DNA from: BPGX01 sp037447455 | GTDB lineage: Bacteria > Bacteroidota > Bacteroidia > B-17B0 > Aurantibacillaceae | Length of the DNA: 59,441 bases | Reading direction: 5' to 3' | NCBI GenBank assembly: GCA_037447455.1 | Contig: JBBIGQ010000015.1 | Location: forward strand, 1 to 59,441 | Shown: positions 1-7,708 of the stretch, piece after piece | Layout of the letters: every line of letters starts with the position of its first letter | How positions within the stretch are numbered: position 1 is the stretch's first letter | The notes under the pieces: model-generated | Database searches by the model: none | The model's input: only the letters and a program-made list of their open reading frames with translations | What the model was told of the DNA's origin: nothing | Translations under genes and position numbers: made by a program

Positions 1-127
1 CTTTTGCTAATTACTTTTGTTATATCCCCCCTTATTGTCAAGATTAGCAATATCATCCCAGCATAAATCCATATATTAGAAAAGATGAATACGATTAATT
101 TGTAAATCATTTCAGGTGTGTTCATTA
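1..127. repeat. Left copy of 127-bp contig-end overlap
   Basis: Bases 1-127 are identical to 59315-59441. The copy holds the first 41 codons of the small membrane-protein gene that is complete at 59215-59439, so the ends join into a circle without disturbing any gene. A length of 127 matches a common assembler k-mer, so this is more likely an assembly overlap of a circular or permuted genome than a packaged terminal repeat. Confidence 0.95.
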
Positions 128-129
128 CT

Positions 130-2307
130 TTATTCCTTTGTCTCTATTTTTTTGTGTTGTTTGCTATTGCTGTTTTTTCTGCCAATATACTGACCAAATA
201 TAGATTTAACATTTTTTATCCTCAAGTCTTTTGCTTGCTCTGTCTTAATTACATTATCTAATTGCTTGCTTTCTATATCTGTTTGTTTTTCTTCTATTCC
301 AAGTTTAGCCATTATAAGCTGCAATCTGGTCATTATCTCTTCTATCTTTTGCTGTTTTGGATTTGGGGCTTCAAGTCTTTCCCAAGCTTCAAGTATTTTG
401 TCCCCTTCTGGTGTGTTCGCCGCTCTTATCATTATTGGTAACATAGCATCTGCTTTCTGTTTATTTACTGCTAATGTTGCATTAAATATATCACCTAATT
501 TAGCATAACGGTCTTCTTGTGCTGATGCTGAATATGGTTCATCGTTTATTTCTACATCATATTTGTAAGCCGATAAATCATTTACTATTCTCTCAACTGT
601 TATTCCATTTTCATCCTTCTCAAATATTCTTTGATTGACTATTATATTTTTATCATTTTCAAGTCCCGGCATCATATCTTTTGTAATCCTAAGAACTTCT
701 TGGGTAGTTACATAGTGCTGAATAAAATTCAATGCAAGTTCGTAAACTGCTTTTAATGCGGTGTCTCTTGTTTCAAGTATTGCGGTAAAACTTTTTGCCT
801 GTCTCTGTTCCTTTGCTATAAAGTGTCTCCCGCTTGTTACTCCCGGTGATTTATTGCCCCTTACTTCATCATCCGCATTTGTAATTACTTTTATCAATTG
901 TTGTGTTTCGATGGGCATTCGGATTAACTCAGGCGATATTGTTTGCCCTTCTTCGGGTTTTATCATGTTTATGTAACCTGCTCTTACTCTTCGATATGGC
1001 GTTATCTTGTTGTTGGTCCAATCTTCTTCTAAGCCATCTATGGCGTTCTCATCAAGTATCCATCCTTTGTTGCTGTATCTTGCCAGTAACTCAAGTATCA
1101 GAGACCTTGCTTTATTAAAATCTTGTTGAGGGTCTTTTATGTCATCAATTACTGATTGAATTTTTAATGGGTCTGCGTGTGTGTCGTAACAATATTCAGG
1201 AATATAAACATAATATTTACTGTCGAAAGGATATGGTTGCTCATTCACTTTTAAGTAAAATGCAGGGACTACTGCTGTTACAAATCTTCTATTAACTAAG
1301 TCAATATCTGCATCACCTTCTATTGCATATCTGCTTTTTATTCGCTCAATAATTTCTGGTTCGAATTCATAGCCATCGAATTGTTTGTCTTTATTCAATT
1401 GTGTGTATTCAGTTATGTATGGTTCAGTTATATCAACTAATTTTTGCCGATTTCTGTCTTTCACATACAATCTCCGCTCCATCCTTTTTTCGTGCACCTC
1501 TAATATATCAAACTTACCATTGTTTGGATTCCACCACTGTAAATAATTCCTGAATAGATTGTCTCTCCCGCTTGATGTGCTTGTCGCTGTTTCGTAAACC
1601 GCTGTAAATAATGATTTTAGTTTCCTACTTATCCACTTACCTCTTTGCGGGTCCGCTTCAAAGAATATCTTTGCCTCCCGTTCAATCTCCTGTCTTAATT
1701 CATTGTCGTGAACTGCGTATGTGTTTATTATTTCTTCAATGCTCTTTTCATGTTTTCTCAAAATATAACTGCTGTTTTCCCAAAGCGGGTCATCATAATT
1801 TAATTCCCAAGCAAGCCCTCTCGGGTCAACTGATTCTATAAATAAACTTCCTGTATCATCTTCGCTCCCTTCATATCGCCATCCTAAATGCCATACACCC
1901 AACCTTGCTATTATCTTATCCATAAAAACTCTTTTTTGTGCTTTATTAAAGCCCCCTCTGTATAGATAGTATTGCAAGACTTCATTCATAGTAGTTGCTA
2001 ATTCGTTATCACCGCCTGTTCGTGGTGATACTTTAGCTTTTTTCCTGTTGTCTCTCTCAATTGAAAATATAACATTCAGTATCGTTCTGATTAGATTGTA
2101 ACTAAATGCTGGTCTCCCTTCTTGTTCCAATTGAGCCTTCACCTTCTTTTCCCACTGCAATTTAGCGACTGTAAAATCATATAACTCTGTTTGTTCTTCG
2201 TAGAAACTTGCGAACTGCGAAGTAGTGTTCTCATACAACCTCATACACTCATAAATAGTCTGTTCATCTCTGATATTCCAATTACGATTTTTGGATTGTT
2301 TTAACAT
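130..2307 (-). CDS. Portal protein, P22-like
   Basis: The 725-residue product is the putative dodecameric portal through which DNA enters and leaves the capsid. Length and layout fit P22-type portals: an N-terminal part with conserved tryptophans and the RDN/RKK stretch, a long helical middle, and a Lys/Gln-rich C-terminal tail that may be the barrel. It lies directly after the large terminase, as in most podoviruses. The start is ATG with AAAGGAGAG just upstream. The next gene in the circle begins five bases after its stop. The family call rests on overall resemblance and position, not on a single catalytic motif. Confidence 0.85.
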   Translation of the reverse strand: MLKQSKNRNWNIRDEQTIYECMRLYENTTSQFASFYEEQTELYDFTVAKLQWEKKVKAQLEQEGRPAFSYNLIRTILNVIFSIERDNRKKAKVSPRTGGDNELATTMNEVLQYYLYRGGFNKAQKRVFMDKIIARLGVWHLGWRYEGSEDDTGSLFIESVDPRGLAWELNYDDPLWENSSYILRKHEKSIEEIINTYAVHDNELRQEIEREAKIFFEADPQRGKWISRKLKSLFTAVYETATSTSSGRDNLFRNYLQWWNPNNGKFDILEVHEKRMERRLYVKDRNRQKLVDITEPYITEYTQLNKDKQFDGYEFEPEIIERIKSRYAIEGDADIDLVNRRFVTAVVPAFYLKVNEQPYPFDSKYYVYIPEYCYDTHADPLKIQSVIDDIKDPQQDFNKARSLILELLARYSNKGWILDENAIDGLEEDWTNNKITPYRRVRAGYINMIKPEEGQTISPELIRMPIETQQLIKVITNADDEVRGNKSPGVTSGRHFIAKEQRQAKSFTAILETRDTALKAVYELALNFIQHYVTTQEVLRITKDMMPGLENDKNIIVNQRIFEKDENGITVERIVNDLSAYKYDVEINDEPYSASAQEDRYAKLGDIFNATLAVNKQKADAMLPIMIRAANTPEGDKILEAWERLEAPNPKQQKIEEIMTRLQLIMAKLGIEEKQTDIESKQLDNVIKTEQAKDLRIKNVKSIFGQYIGRKNSNSKQHKKIETKE

Positions 2308-2362
2308 AATTACTCTCCTTTGAGCAATAAATAATTTGTTTACCTTGTAAATGTATATTTTT

Positions 2363-3811
2363 TTATATACTCATAAAAGATGAATTCCTGCGATTTTTTT
2401 CAATCGCTTCTTTTTGTATTTGCTTTAGCCAATTAGGTCGTGTGTCTTCTGGTTTCTTTATCGGCTTATAAATACTCATAATCTTGTATCTTTCTTCATC
2501 GATGCAGTGGTCTGAAACATTCGGGTCATTACCTCTGCCTTGTATGTCTTCAGGGTTTCTTTCGTCGCCAATTGTTGCCGTTATTTCTTCAAGAAACGGA
2601 TTGTTGTAGTGCTTAAATACATAATACTTGGGGACAATGTGCTTTACTCCATTGATAATCACTTCTTCTTTCCTTGTCATCATATCTTTCATTGCCCACC
2701 ATCCCGCAATTCTATCATTTATCGCTTTTTGCAGAATTATTCCGTTGGCTCTCATTATGTCTGCAAAAGTTGCTTCTGTGTTTGCTATTGCGTATCTATC
2801 TTTTTTTGCCCAAGCAGATGGGTCAGCGACTATTAATTTTGGCATTCTGCCATTAGTAAAGGGCAAGTTTGCAATAAATGATTTAATCCCTTTAGCATTA
2901 TCGTATGGCGATAGATTGCTTTCGCAATAAGTCGCTACTCTGTATAAATTACCTTTGAAGTCTTTAGCTGTTATGCTGAAAGAACAAGGTGATGAATATC
3001 CCGGATCTAAACCCCCTATCAAATACCAATCGTTGGGAATTGTAAATGGTTCGATAAGTTGGGTGGTTTCATCGAATTGGAAAAATTGTCCTTCGAAAGC
3101 ATTCCAATCTCCATATCTCCAAGCTTTTTTTAATCGGTCTGGGAGTGTCTCTAACATCTCCCAATAATTTTCTGTAAGATATTGATTATCTGTAGGCAAT
3201 GCTGAGAGGAAACAAAATTCGTTTTTAATCGCTTTGTATCTTTCAGGGATGTTTTTATCAATCCACAATCGCTTGACCCATACATGCCCTTCACCACCGG
3301 GATTAGTTGCTGCAACAAATCGTGGTTTATCTACTCCCTTCCATCTCAATGAGCCTCGCAAAATATCAAAAACTTCTTCACTGTTCTTAGTTAATTCATC
3401 CACTCCGATTGCGGCAAATTCTGCCGATTGATATTTACTTACATCATCTAAGTTTCGCAATGCGATGAACCCCCCGCCGTATTCTTCTTTAATATGAAAG
3501 CCAAATCCTTGTAATTTACTATCCTTTAACGCACCCAACCACTGAGGAAACTCAATTGCTATCTTGCTGGTTTGCCTGTCAGTAAGGGCTGGGTAGTTTT
3601 CACAAAACAGTCCGACTGTTGGTCTCTCTATTCCTGCTTTACTTAATCTGATTGCTTCCCTGAGCAAATACCATCGTAACCAATAGCTTTTGCCGGGACC
3701 TCTGGACCCGCCATATAAAAAATATTGATATTTATCAGCAAGATTGGTCGCTTCTATTTGTTTAGGCTGGAAGTTGCACAACTCTTTGAAACTTATCTTT
3801 TGTATTTTCAT
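2363..3811 (-). CDS. terL: Terminase large subunit
   Basis: This is the ATPase-nuclease motor that packages DNA into the prohead. The 482-residue protein has a Walker A motif GGSRGPGKS at residues 34-42, a Walker B-like strand ending in GVDE followed by the coupling motif VAATNPGG, and a C-terminal RNase H-fold nuclease with acidic motifs GGLDPGYSS and LIVADPSAW. Length is normal for the family. It sits between the small terminase and the portal. A spacer of about 150 bases separates it from the small subunit and may hold a 34-codon frame. Confidence 0.95.
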   Translation of the reverse strand: MKIQKISFKELCNFQPKQIEATNLADKYQYFLYGGSRGPGKSYWLRWYLLREAIRLSKAGIERPTVGLFCENYPALTDRQTSKIAIEFPQWLGALKDSKLQGFGFHIKEEYGGGFIALRNLDDVSKYQSAEFAAIGVDELTKNSEEVFDILRGSLRWKGVDKPRFVAATNPGGEGHVWVKRLWIDKNIPERYKAIKNEFCFLSALPTDNQYLTENYWEMLETLPDRLKKAWRYGDWNAFEGQFFQFDETTQLIEPFTIPNDWYLIGGLDPGYSSPCSFSITAKDFKGNLYRVATYCESNLSPYDNAKGIKSFIANLPFTNGRMPKLIVADPSAWAKKDRYAIANTEATFADIMRANGIILQKAINDRIAGWWAMKDMMTRKEEVIINGVKHIVPKYYVFKHYNNPFLEEITATIGDERNPEDIQGRGNDPNVSDHCIDEERYKIMSIYKPIKKPEDTRPNWLKQIQKEAIEKNRRNSSFMSI

Positions 3812-3834
3812 ATTTTTTTTCGATGATTGCTACC

Positions 3835-3939
3835 TTAGTTTATATCGCCCGACCTGAGTTCGTGTCCTATAACGCATTTATGGAAGAATTTTTTTTGCTG
3901 TTTCCCCTCATTTTTTATTTTACCGTGAAAACTTTCCAT
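3835..3939 (-). CDS. Possible 34-residue peptide between terminase genes
   Basis: This frame fills most of the 149-base spacer between the terminase genes and would encode a basic peptide ending HKCVIGHELRSGDIN. No convincing ribosome-binding site precedes the ATG. I recognise no homologue. Apart from this frame I see nothing in the spacer. Confidence 0.25.
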   Translation of the reverse strand: MESFHGKIKNEGKQQKKFFHKCVIGHELRSGDIN

Positions 3940-3960
3940 TCTCAAATCTTTTTGACAACC

Positions 3961-4416
3961 TTAAACATCCAAAACTAATATTTTTTTCTCTTCGATTTCG
4001 ATTTCCTGCTTATCAACCCACCCGTAATTGTTTTTTAAGTTGAATATCGTTCCTACTACTTGCCGCCCTTTTATTAAGTTCTCTTCCAAGTATTGTTCAA
4101 TTCTTGCCTTTGCTTTTTTTATTGAGGAAATTATCAACTTTTTTTCTTTTTCAGGCAAATCCTTGTTATAACCTTCCTTTTCATAGTTCAGCAAAGCTTT
4201 TCTCGAATGCAATCCCAAAGCATTGGCTAACCCCATCACTGTCATCGGTCTTTTCGTTTTTTCGCACTCTGCAAAGTATTTGTCAATTCTTTCCTGCACT
4301 TCTTGATGAGTTTTGAGGGTGGATTGTCTTGGTTTAATGTTCGGGTTTCCGGGTGGTTTGCTTCCTTCCCTTCTGGTGTATTTTCTCTTTTCTTTTTCAT
4401 CACCTTTCTTTTTCAT
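3961..4416 (-). CDS. Terminase small subunit (putative)
   Basis: The 151-residue product is the likely DNA-recognition partner of the large terminase. It has a very basic N-terminal arm (MKKKGDEKEKRKYTRREG), then a helical region with a helix-turn-helix-like stretch (MTVMGLANALGLHSRKALLNY) and a C-terminal helix and tail. This matches bacteriophage small terminases that bind DNA by an N-terminal HTH. The open frame extends upstream to 4461, but that extension contains the promoter -7 box TATGTTTG, so ATG at 4416 is chosen. The position just before the large terminase supports the call. Confidence 0.75.
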   Translation of the reverse strand: MKKKGDEKEKRKYTRREGSKPPGNPNIKPRQSTLKTHQEVQERIDKYFAECEKTKRPMTVMGLANALGLHSRKALLNYEKEGYNKDLPEKEKKLIISSIKKAKARIEQYLEENLIKGRQVVGTIFNLKNNYGWVDKQEIEIEEKKILVLDV

Positions 4417-4450
4417 AGTCGTATAACCTTTGTTTGTTGTTATTACTATG

Positions 4451-4481
4451 CAAACATACATTTTTTATAGATTTGAGTAAA
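4451..4481 (-). promoter_or_regulatory. Bacteroidota-type promoter for the terminase operon
   Basis: On the minus strand TATGTTTG (4458-4451) matches the Bacteroidota -7 consensus TAnnTTTG. TTTA (4481-4478) lies 19 bases upstream, one change from the -33 consensus TTTG. The same -7 octamer occurs in the late promoter at 54867. The predicted transcript starts close to the ATG at 4416. Confidence 0.7.
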
Positions 4482-4551
4482 GATTTTTAATTTGTGGGGC
4501 GGCAGGGTTGGTTTTTTTGGGGCGTGTTAATATTAAAAAAGCGGCTCATAA

Positions 4552-4583
4552 ACTTTTTTACTAATTGTCAAGAGGTCAGATAA
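4552..4583. repeat. 32-bp direct repeat, copy 1
   Basis: Identical to 7568-7599. On the minus strand it contains CTCTTGACAATTAG. The two copies bracket the accessory genes between 4595 and about 7567. In this copy the -7 box found next to copy 2 is missing. The rest of the 4462-4594 spacer holds only this repeat and the terminase promoter. Confidence 0.95.
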
Positions 4584-4594
4584 TTTTTTTTATT

Positions 4595-4789
4595 CTACCA
4601 AGATTTTCTTCTTTCTATTTCCAAAAGAACTTTTTTGCCAATATATGCGAAGTTATCTTTTAAGATTGATTCAGTTATATAAAATCTCCTGTATATCGAA
4701 TCTTTAAAAGCATTATTCCCAATGCTGTATTCGCCTTTTGGTGTATAATAGACAGGAATTAGCCCTGATTTTGTTTTACGGATTTCCAT
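4595..4789 (-). CDS. Hypothetical protein, 64 aa
   Basis: I do not recognise this small basic protein. It is rich in Lys, Arg, Tyr and Ile (for example YYTPKGEYSIGN) and has no membrane segment or signal peptide. It is the last gene of the early transcript and ends next to the 32-bp repeat. It may act on host functions like other small early phage proteins, which is inference from position only. Confidence 0.6.
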   Translation of the reverse strand: MEIRKTKSGLIPVYYTPKGEYSIGNNAFKDSIYRRFYITESILKDNFAYIGKKVLLEIERRKSW

Positions 4790-4825
4790 ACATCGCTCTC
4801 AATGGTTGTTATTTGGTTATGTTTA

Positions 4826-5020
4826 TTAAATTTCGATAACTGTAACATCTAATTTATTTGCTTCTGGGTTATATTCGTAAAACCAGTCAGCTATTTCTTT
4901 AACTGTTGTCTCATCATATAATCGCTTAAATAAGTATCTCCCGTTAAATTTGAAATATGCCCTGTAAATATTTTTATTTGTTTCTTGTTCTTGTTTTGGT
5001 TTGCCTGTGTTCTCATCCAT
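4826..5020 (-). CDS. Hypothetical protein, paralogue of the 12791-12997 product
   Basis: The 64-residue protein has a polar N-terminus and a conserved C-terminal half, ETTVKEIADWFYEYNP followed by a short strand. The product at 12791-12997 has ETTIKEIVEWFYKTNP and a similar ending, so the two are paralogues about 8 kb apart. Function is unknown. A strand-helix-strand fold is plausible. Confidence 0.7.
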   Translation of the reverse strand: MDENTGKPKQEQETNKNIYRAYFKFNGRYLFKRLYDETTVKEIADWFYEYNPEANKLDVTVIEI

Positions 5021-5032
5021 ATTCTCACCTAT

Positions 5033-5278
5033 TTAATTTGGGTTAATTATTGGTTCTGGTTTAATTACATCTGTTGGGTTGCTGACCTGTAAGGTTGTAT
5101 GTGTGTCTAACACCACCTTATTTATGCTCTCTTGTCTGATAATAACAGTTGCATAGATTGTTTTTTCAGGCGGATAACTAACTATTTCTTTCTTTTTTTC
5201 TCCTGTTTCATAATATATTTTTACCGTAAACTGACCGACTTTGGTAAGCGTTATTGTTATTTTTTTAACCTTGTCCAT
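5033..5278 (-). CDS. Hypothetical protein, 81 aa, beta-rich
   Basis: The sequence alternates hydrophobic and polar residues (ITITLTKVGQFTVKIYYETGE), suggesting a small beta-sheet protein with a Pro/Asn-rich tail. There is no signal peptide or metal-binding motif. Its first 22 bases overlap the end of the upstream small gene at 5257-5433 in another frame. Function not recognised. Confidence 0.65.
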   Translation of the reverse strand: MDKVKKITITLTKVGQFTVKIYYETGEKKKEIVSYPPEKTIYATVIIRQESINKVVLDTHTTLQVSNPTDVIKPEPIINPN

Positions 5279-5433
5279 TCATCACCTCGCTGTATTTGCC
5301 ATTGGAAGCCATTTTCTTTTAGTTTCTGGATAATATTATCGGCTGGTTTTTCAGGGAATATTATTTCTATACCTTTTTTTTCGGCGTTTTCTCTTATGAT
5401 AATTCCTGAGAATGATTTGATTTCTTGCTTCAT
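5257..5433 (-). CDS. 58-aa protein with a FPEKP...LKxNGFxW motif
   Basis: This short gene encodes GIEIIFPEKP followed by a helix and LKENGFQW. The pattern resembles a small strand-helix module found in polyvalent and antirestriction-type proteins of phages and conjugative elements, typically FPEKPxxEIxxxLKxxGFRW. Here it stands alone. The ATG at 5433 is preceded by AAAGGGAACGG. The end overlaps the next gene by 22 bases, as in neighbouring gene pairs. The family match is from memory of the motif. Confidence 0.65.
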   Translation of the reverse strand: MKQEIKSFSGIIIRENAEKKGIEIIFPEKPADNIIQKLKENGFQWQIQRGDEWTRLKK

Positions 5434-5452
5434 TTCCGTTCCCTTTCTTTAG

Positions 5453-5647
5453 TTAGTGTGTGATTATTGTTGTTATATATATTTTGTTGTTGTTATTGGC
5501 AACTCGGTATAATTTAATTTGAACTGTTTCGTTGTCAACTATTTTAATGTCAAACAATACATCATCACCAAATACTTTCTTTAACCTATTCATCTTTTCT
5601 ATAATCGTTTCCGTTCTATGTGTTTCGGGGTTAAGAGTTACGAACAT
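5453..5647 (-). CDS. Hypothetical protein, 64 aa
   Basis: Not recognised. An N-terminal helix (IIEKMNRLKKVFGDD) is followed by alternating strands (VLFDIKIVDNETVQIKLYRV). It overlaps the end of the upstream zinc-binding gene by 10 bases and belongs to the small early gene cluster. Confidence 0.6.
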   Translation of the reverse strand: MFVTLNPETHRTETIIEKMNRLKKVFGDDVLFDIKIVDNETVQIKLYRVANNNNKIYITTIITH

Positions 5648-5883
5648 TTTACCCCCCCTTCTTCATATTTGTTAATTAATATTTTTAATTCATTAATAGC
5701 ATACCTATCTGCACAATTATCGCAGATAGGTATTCTGCAAACTATGGTTAATTCATCGGGGTCAATAACATCCATCCCTTGAGTCTCCCCACAATTGCAT
5801 TTTGTCTCTGCAAATTCTATTTCATATTTGCCACGAAATTCTTCATAAAATTTTTTTGCTTCATCATTTCTTATTGCTTTCAT
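5638..5883 (-). CDS. Small Cys-rich, probably zinc-binding protein
   Basis: The 81-residue protein has two pairs of cysteines (KCNCGE near residue 30 and ICDNCADRY near residue 57), consistent with one zinc site. It starts with a 4-base ATGA overlap with the upstream HTH gene. The coding sequence contains a perfect 12-bp inverted repeat at 5701-5712 and 5722-5733. Likely a small regulatory or adaptor protein; no family assigned. Confidence 0.65.
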   Translation of the reverse strand: MKAIRNDEAKKFYEEFRGKYEIEFAETKCNCGETQGMDVIDPDELTIVCRIPICDNCADRYAINELKILINKYEEGGVKCS

Positions 5884-6101
5884 TTCTTCCTCCGGTTTTG
5901 TTTTTTATTAAGGTCGGACCGCTTGCCCTGTTCTGGTTGCCACTTTTTTGCTGTCTCGTTTAATATAATAAATCTTACACTACCAATATTTTTTGTGTTG
6001 ATTTTGTTTTTTTTGATGAGAGAGTATACTGTTTGACGGCTTACCCTCTTTATTTTAGCAAAATCAGTTATCCTAACTAACTGTTCCAATGCTGTATTCA
6101 C
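5880..6101 (-). CDS. HTH DNA-binding protein, excisionase/MerR-like
   Basis: The product has a helix-turn-helix of the HTH_17 or excisionase type: ITDFAKIKRVSRQTVYSLIK, then a beta hairpin (NIGSVRFIILNET) and a tail. Such proteins act as small transcription factors or as partners of recombinases, but no integrase is present, so regulation is more likely. I choose the GTG at 6101 because AAAGGAG lies just upstream in the end of the preceding gene. An in-frame ATG at 6137 would overlap that gene by 32 bases. Confidence 0.7.
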   Translation of the reverse strand: MNTALEQLVRITDFAKIKRVSRQTVYSLIKKNKINTKNIGSVRFIILNETAKKWQPEQGKRSDLNKKQNRRKK

Positions 6102-6105
6102 CTTA

Positions 6106-6384
6106 TTATTTCTCCTTTCTTTTGAAAATAAATACATAACCGCCCCTTGTTAATATTTTTTCGTTTTCACGAATTGTTTTTTTTAACTGTGCTTTTTTAT
6201 GGCGGGCTTGCTGTGGTGTGCAGACAAAATATTCTTTAACCAAAAAATACCCTTGCGGTATTTTACAATATATTACCGATGCTGACATTGGTTTTCCTCT
6301 CTTTTTGTTTATGAATTTATTGAGCAGTTTATAGACTTGCTCAGGTCTATACCAATTACATTTCTCTCCATCTAATAAATTCAA
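6106..6384 (-). CDS. Hypothetical protein, up to 92 aa
   Basis: Basic protein with an N-terminal helical stretch (RPEQVYKLLNKFINKK) and a possible strand-turn-strand (GYFLVKEYFVCTPQQAR). Function not recognised. The frame opens with TTG at 6384, inside the end of the upstream gene; the next ATG would remove 32 residues, so the start is uncertain. The coding strand contains perfect inverted repeats at 6244-6264 and 6330-6351, part of the hairpin-rich tract. Confidence 0.5.
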   Translation of the reverse strand: MNLLDGEKCNWYRPEQVYKLLNKFINKKRGKPMSASVIYCKIPQGYFLVKEYFVCTPQQARHKKAQLKKTIRENEKILTRGGYVFIFKRKEK

Positions 6385-6736
6385 ATGTTGCCGTTTTGGT
6401 CACACTTCCATCGGGATTAGTAATCTCCACAACCTTTCTTTCGGTTGTAGGGAAAATGAATTTGACTTCTCCGTGCAAAGAATCAAAGATTGCTTTGCAC
6501 AAAGAAAATTCCCCTTGAATTGTTACATATCCCTCTGCGCCTTTCTCATCACATTCCCCATAGAACTCCCCTATTTTGCCACATAGGGGAATGGCGTATT
6601 GCTCAATTACCTCTGCCGATGTTGACTCGGCAGGAATATTTGGGAATGGGATATATTCAATACTATCCCATCCCTCTTTTTGACTTTCGCTCCATTTTTC
6701 AGGAGCGTGGTTACTGATTACTAATAGTTTTTTCAT
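6356..6736 (-). CDS. Csx20-like protein, possible ring nuclease
   Basis: The 126-residue protein begins with a strand ending in ISNHAPEKWSESQKEGW. Its C-terminal half reads IQGEFSLCKAI, then TTERKVVEITNPDGSV and FEFIRWREM. This order (strand-NH-xxxQ, QGxF, TxxRxVVE..PDG, FxxxRFRxY) is what I recall for the CRISPR-associated family Csx20 and its stand-alone relatives, which belong to a Rossmann-like group linked to degradation of cyclic oligoadenylate. If active it could blunt type III CRISPR signalling. It starts with an ATGA overlap with 6733-7587. The family call is moderate and activity is untested. Confidence 0.5.
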   Translation of the reverse strand: MKKLLVISNHAPEKWSESQKEGWDSIEYIPFPNIPAESTSAEVIEQYAIPLCGKIGEFYGECDEKGAEGYVTIQGEFSLCKAIFDSLHGEVKFIFPTTERKVVEITNPDGSVTKTATFEFIRWREM

Positions 6737-7444
6737 AGAGCACTAACAATTTCGCTCTTACTCAGAGTCACTTTTCCTTTGCGATATTTCCTTTCTATCT
6801 CGTAAGGATATGTAGTCCACACAAATTCCAGCCACTTTGGGACTACATATTTTCCCCCATTGACCTCTATATACCTTCGAAATATGTTATCCTTATCCTG
6901 AACCATATTAAAGTTATTTCTGTAGATTTGTATAAGAATTGACGCTTCGAAGGGCAATTGATGGATGTGCCTATATTTAGGCACTACCTCGTTTTTGATA
7001 AATGAAGTGACTTGGTCTCTATACTTTTTGTATAGAGATTTATCATTTACTCTAAAAGTAAATTTTCCCTCATTATAAACCAGCTTACAAAACAAATTGC
7101 AGTCTGGTTTATAGAGATTGTGCTTTTGATTGTAATAATGCCTGTTTTCAAACCAATCAAAAGCCACATAATTTCCAAGTCCGTTCCCGGTCTTTCTTTG
7201 CAGAGAGGTATAAGTCCTCTCGACCGGGACTCTTTCAATTTCTTTGTGAGTCCCGTAATAAACGGTTCTCACAAATTCTTTCTTATCTTCCAGCTCCCAG
7301 CTTGAGTATCCAATCGGGAGCTGTTTGGTTAACTCAACTTCCCTTAAAAACATTGGTTGACCCTTTTTGTCAACCTTGTTTAAGGGAATTTCTTTTAAAA
7401 CAATAAAATCCCAATCCTGCCCGACTTGAGCAAGATTAGGATTT
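6473..7444. repeat. Tract of consecutive perfect inverted repeats inside coding sequence
   Basis: Perfect stems of 7-11 bp follow one another every 30-60 bases. Examples are 6473-6480/6493-6500, 6567-6574/6583-6590, 6613-6619/6627-6633, 6646-6653/6664-6671, 6808-6818/6840-6850, 6967-6973/6978-6984, 7016-7024/7030-7038, 7074-7083/7104-7113, 7122-7132/7154-7164, 7186-7192/7222-7228, 7225-7232/7248-7255, 7291-7298/7316-7323 and 7339-7348/7379-7388 (which encloses 7355-7361/7369-7375). Some are nested. They span two protein-coding genes. Confidence 0.85.
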
Positions 7445-7587
7445 GTTATTTTGTAAAAACAAACCTTCCCTCTTTCAAAAGAAGGAGGAAAGGTCAGTTT
7501 ATTATATTTATCCTTTTCTAATTTCAATTCTTCTGTGTTCTTTATAATCTCTGCTGTAAATATAAATACTTTTTTACTAATTGTCAA
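6733..7587 (-). CDS. Hypothetical protein, hairpin-dense gene
   Basis: I do not recognise this protein of at most 284 residues. It is rich in Lys, Tyr and aromatic residues and predicted soluble. The frame opens at TTG 7587, but that TTG is also the -33 box of a promoter, and no ATG follows until 7356, so the true start is unknown and may be a non-ATG codon. The end overlaps the Csx20-like gene by ATGA. Almost the whole coding strand folds into successive perfect inverted repeats. Confidence 0.6.
   Translation of the reverse strand: MTISKKVFIFTAEIIKNTEELKLEKDKYNKLTFPPSFERGKVCFYKITNPNLAQVGQDWDFIVLKEIPLNKVDKKGQPMFLREVELTKQLPIGYSSWELEDKKEFVRTVYYGTHKEIERVPVERTYTSLQRKTGNGLGNYVAFDWFENRHYYNQKHNLYKPDCNLFCKLVYNEGKFTFRVNDKSLYKKYRDQVTSFIKNEVVPKYRHIHQLPFEASILIQIYRNNFNMVQDKDNIFRRYIEVNGGKYVVPKWLEFVWTTYPYEIERKYRKGKVTLSKSEIVSAL
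7557..7587 (-). promoter_or_regulatory. Bacteroidota-type promoter at the head of the accessory block
   Basis: TTG (7587-7585) is followed after 20 bases by TATATTTA (7564-7557), one change from TAnnTTTG. The -33 part lies in copy 2 of the 32-bp repeat. It would drive 6733-7587 and the small genes downstream. It sits inside the first codons of the longest reading frame, which argues against the TTG start. Confidence 0.5.
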
Positions 7588-7599
7588 GAGGTCAGATAA
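7568..7599. repeat. 32-bp direct repeat, copy 2
   Basis: Identical to 4552-4583 and followed on the + strand by a similar T-rich run. It marks the other edge of the accessory block. The 7600-7708 spacer beyond it is T-rich and shows nothing else I can name. Confidence 0.95.
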
Positions 7600-7708
7600 A
7601 TTTTTTTATTTTTTTTATCCCTTTATTTTTTTGTGATTTTTTGGGGTTTTAAACAAATAACATTATTTGCTATTATTTTTTTCAGTAATAGCTTTTTCCA
7701 ATCTGATA

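Noticed and set aside
1..127. Biological terminal direct repeat
   Set aside because: The length matches an assembler k-mer and nothing else marks it as a packaging end.
4417..4461. Upstream extension of the small terminase
   Set aside because: It contains the promoter -7 box, so it should not be translated.
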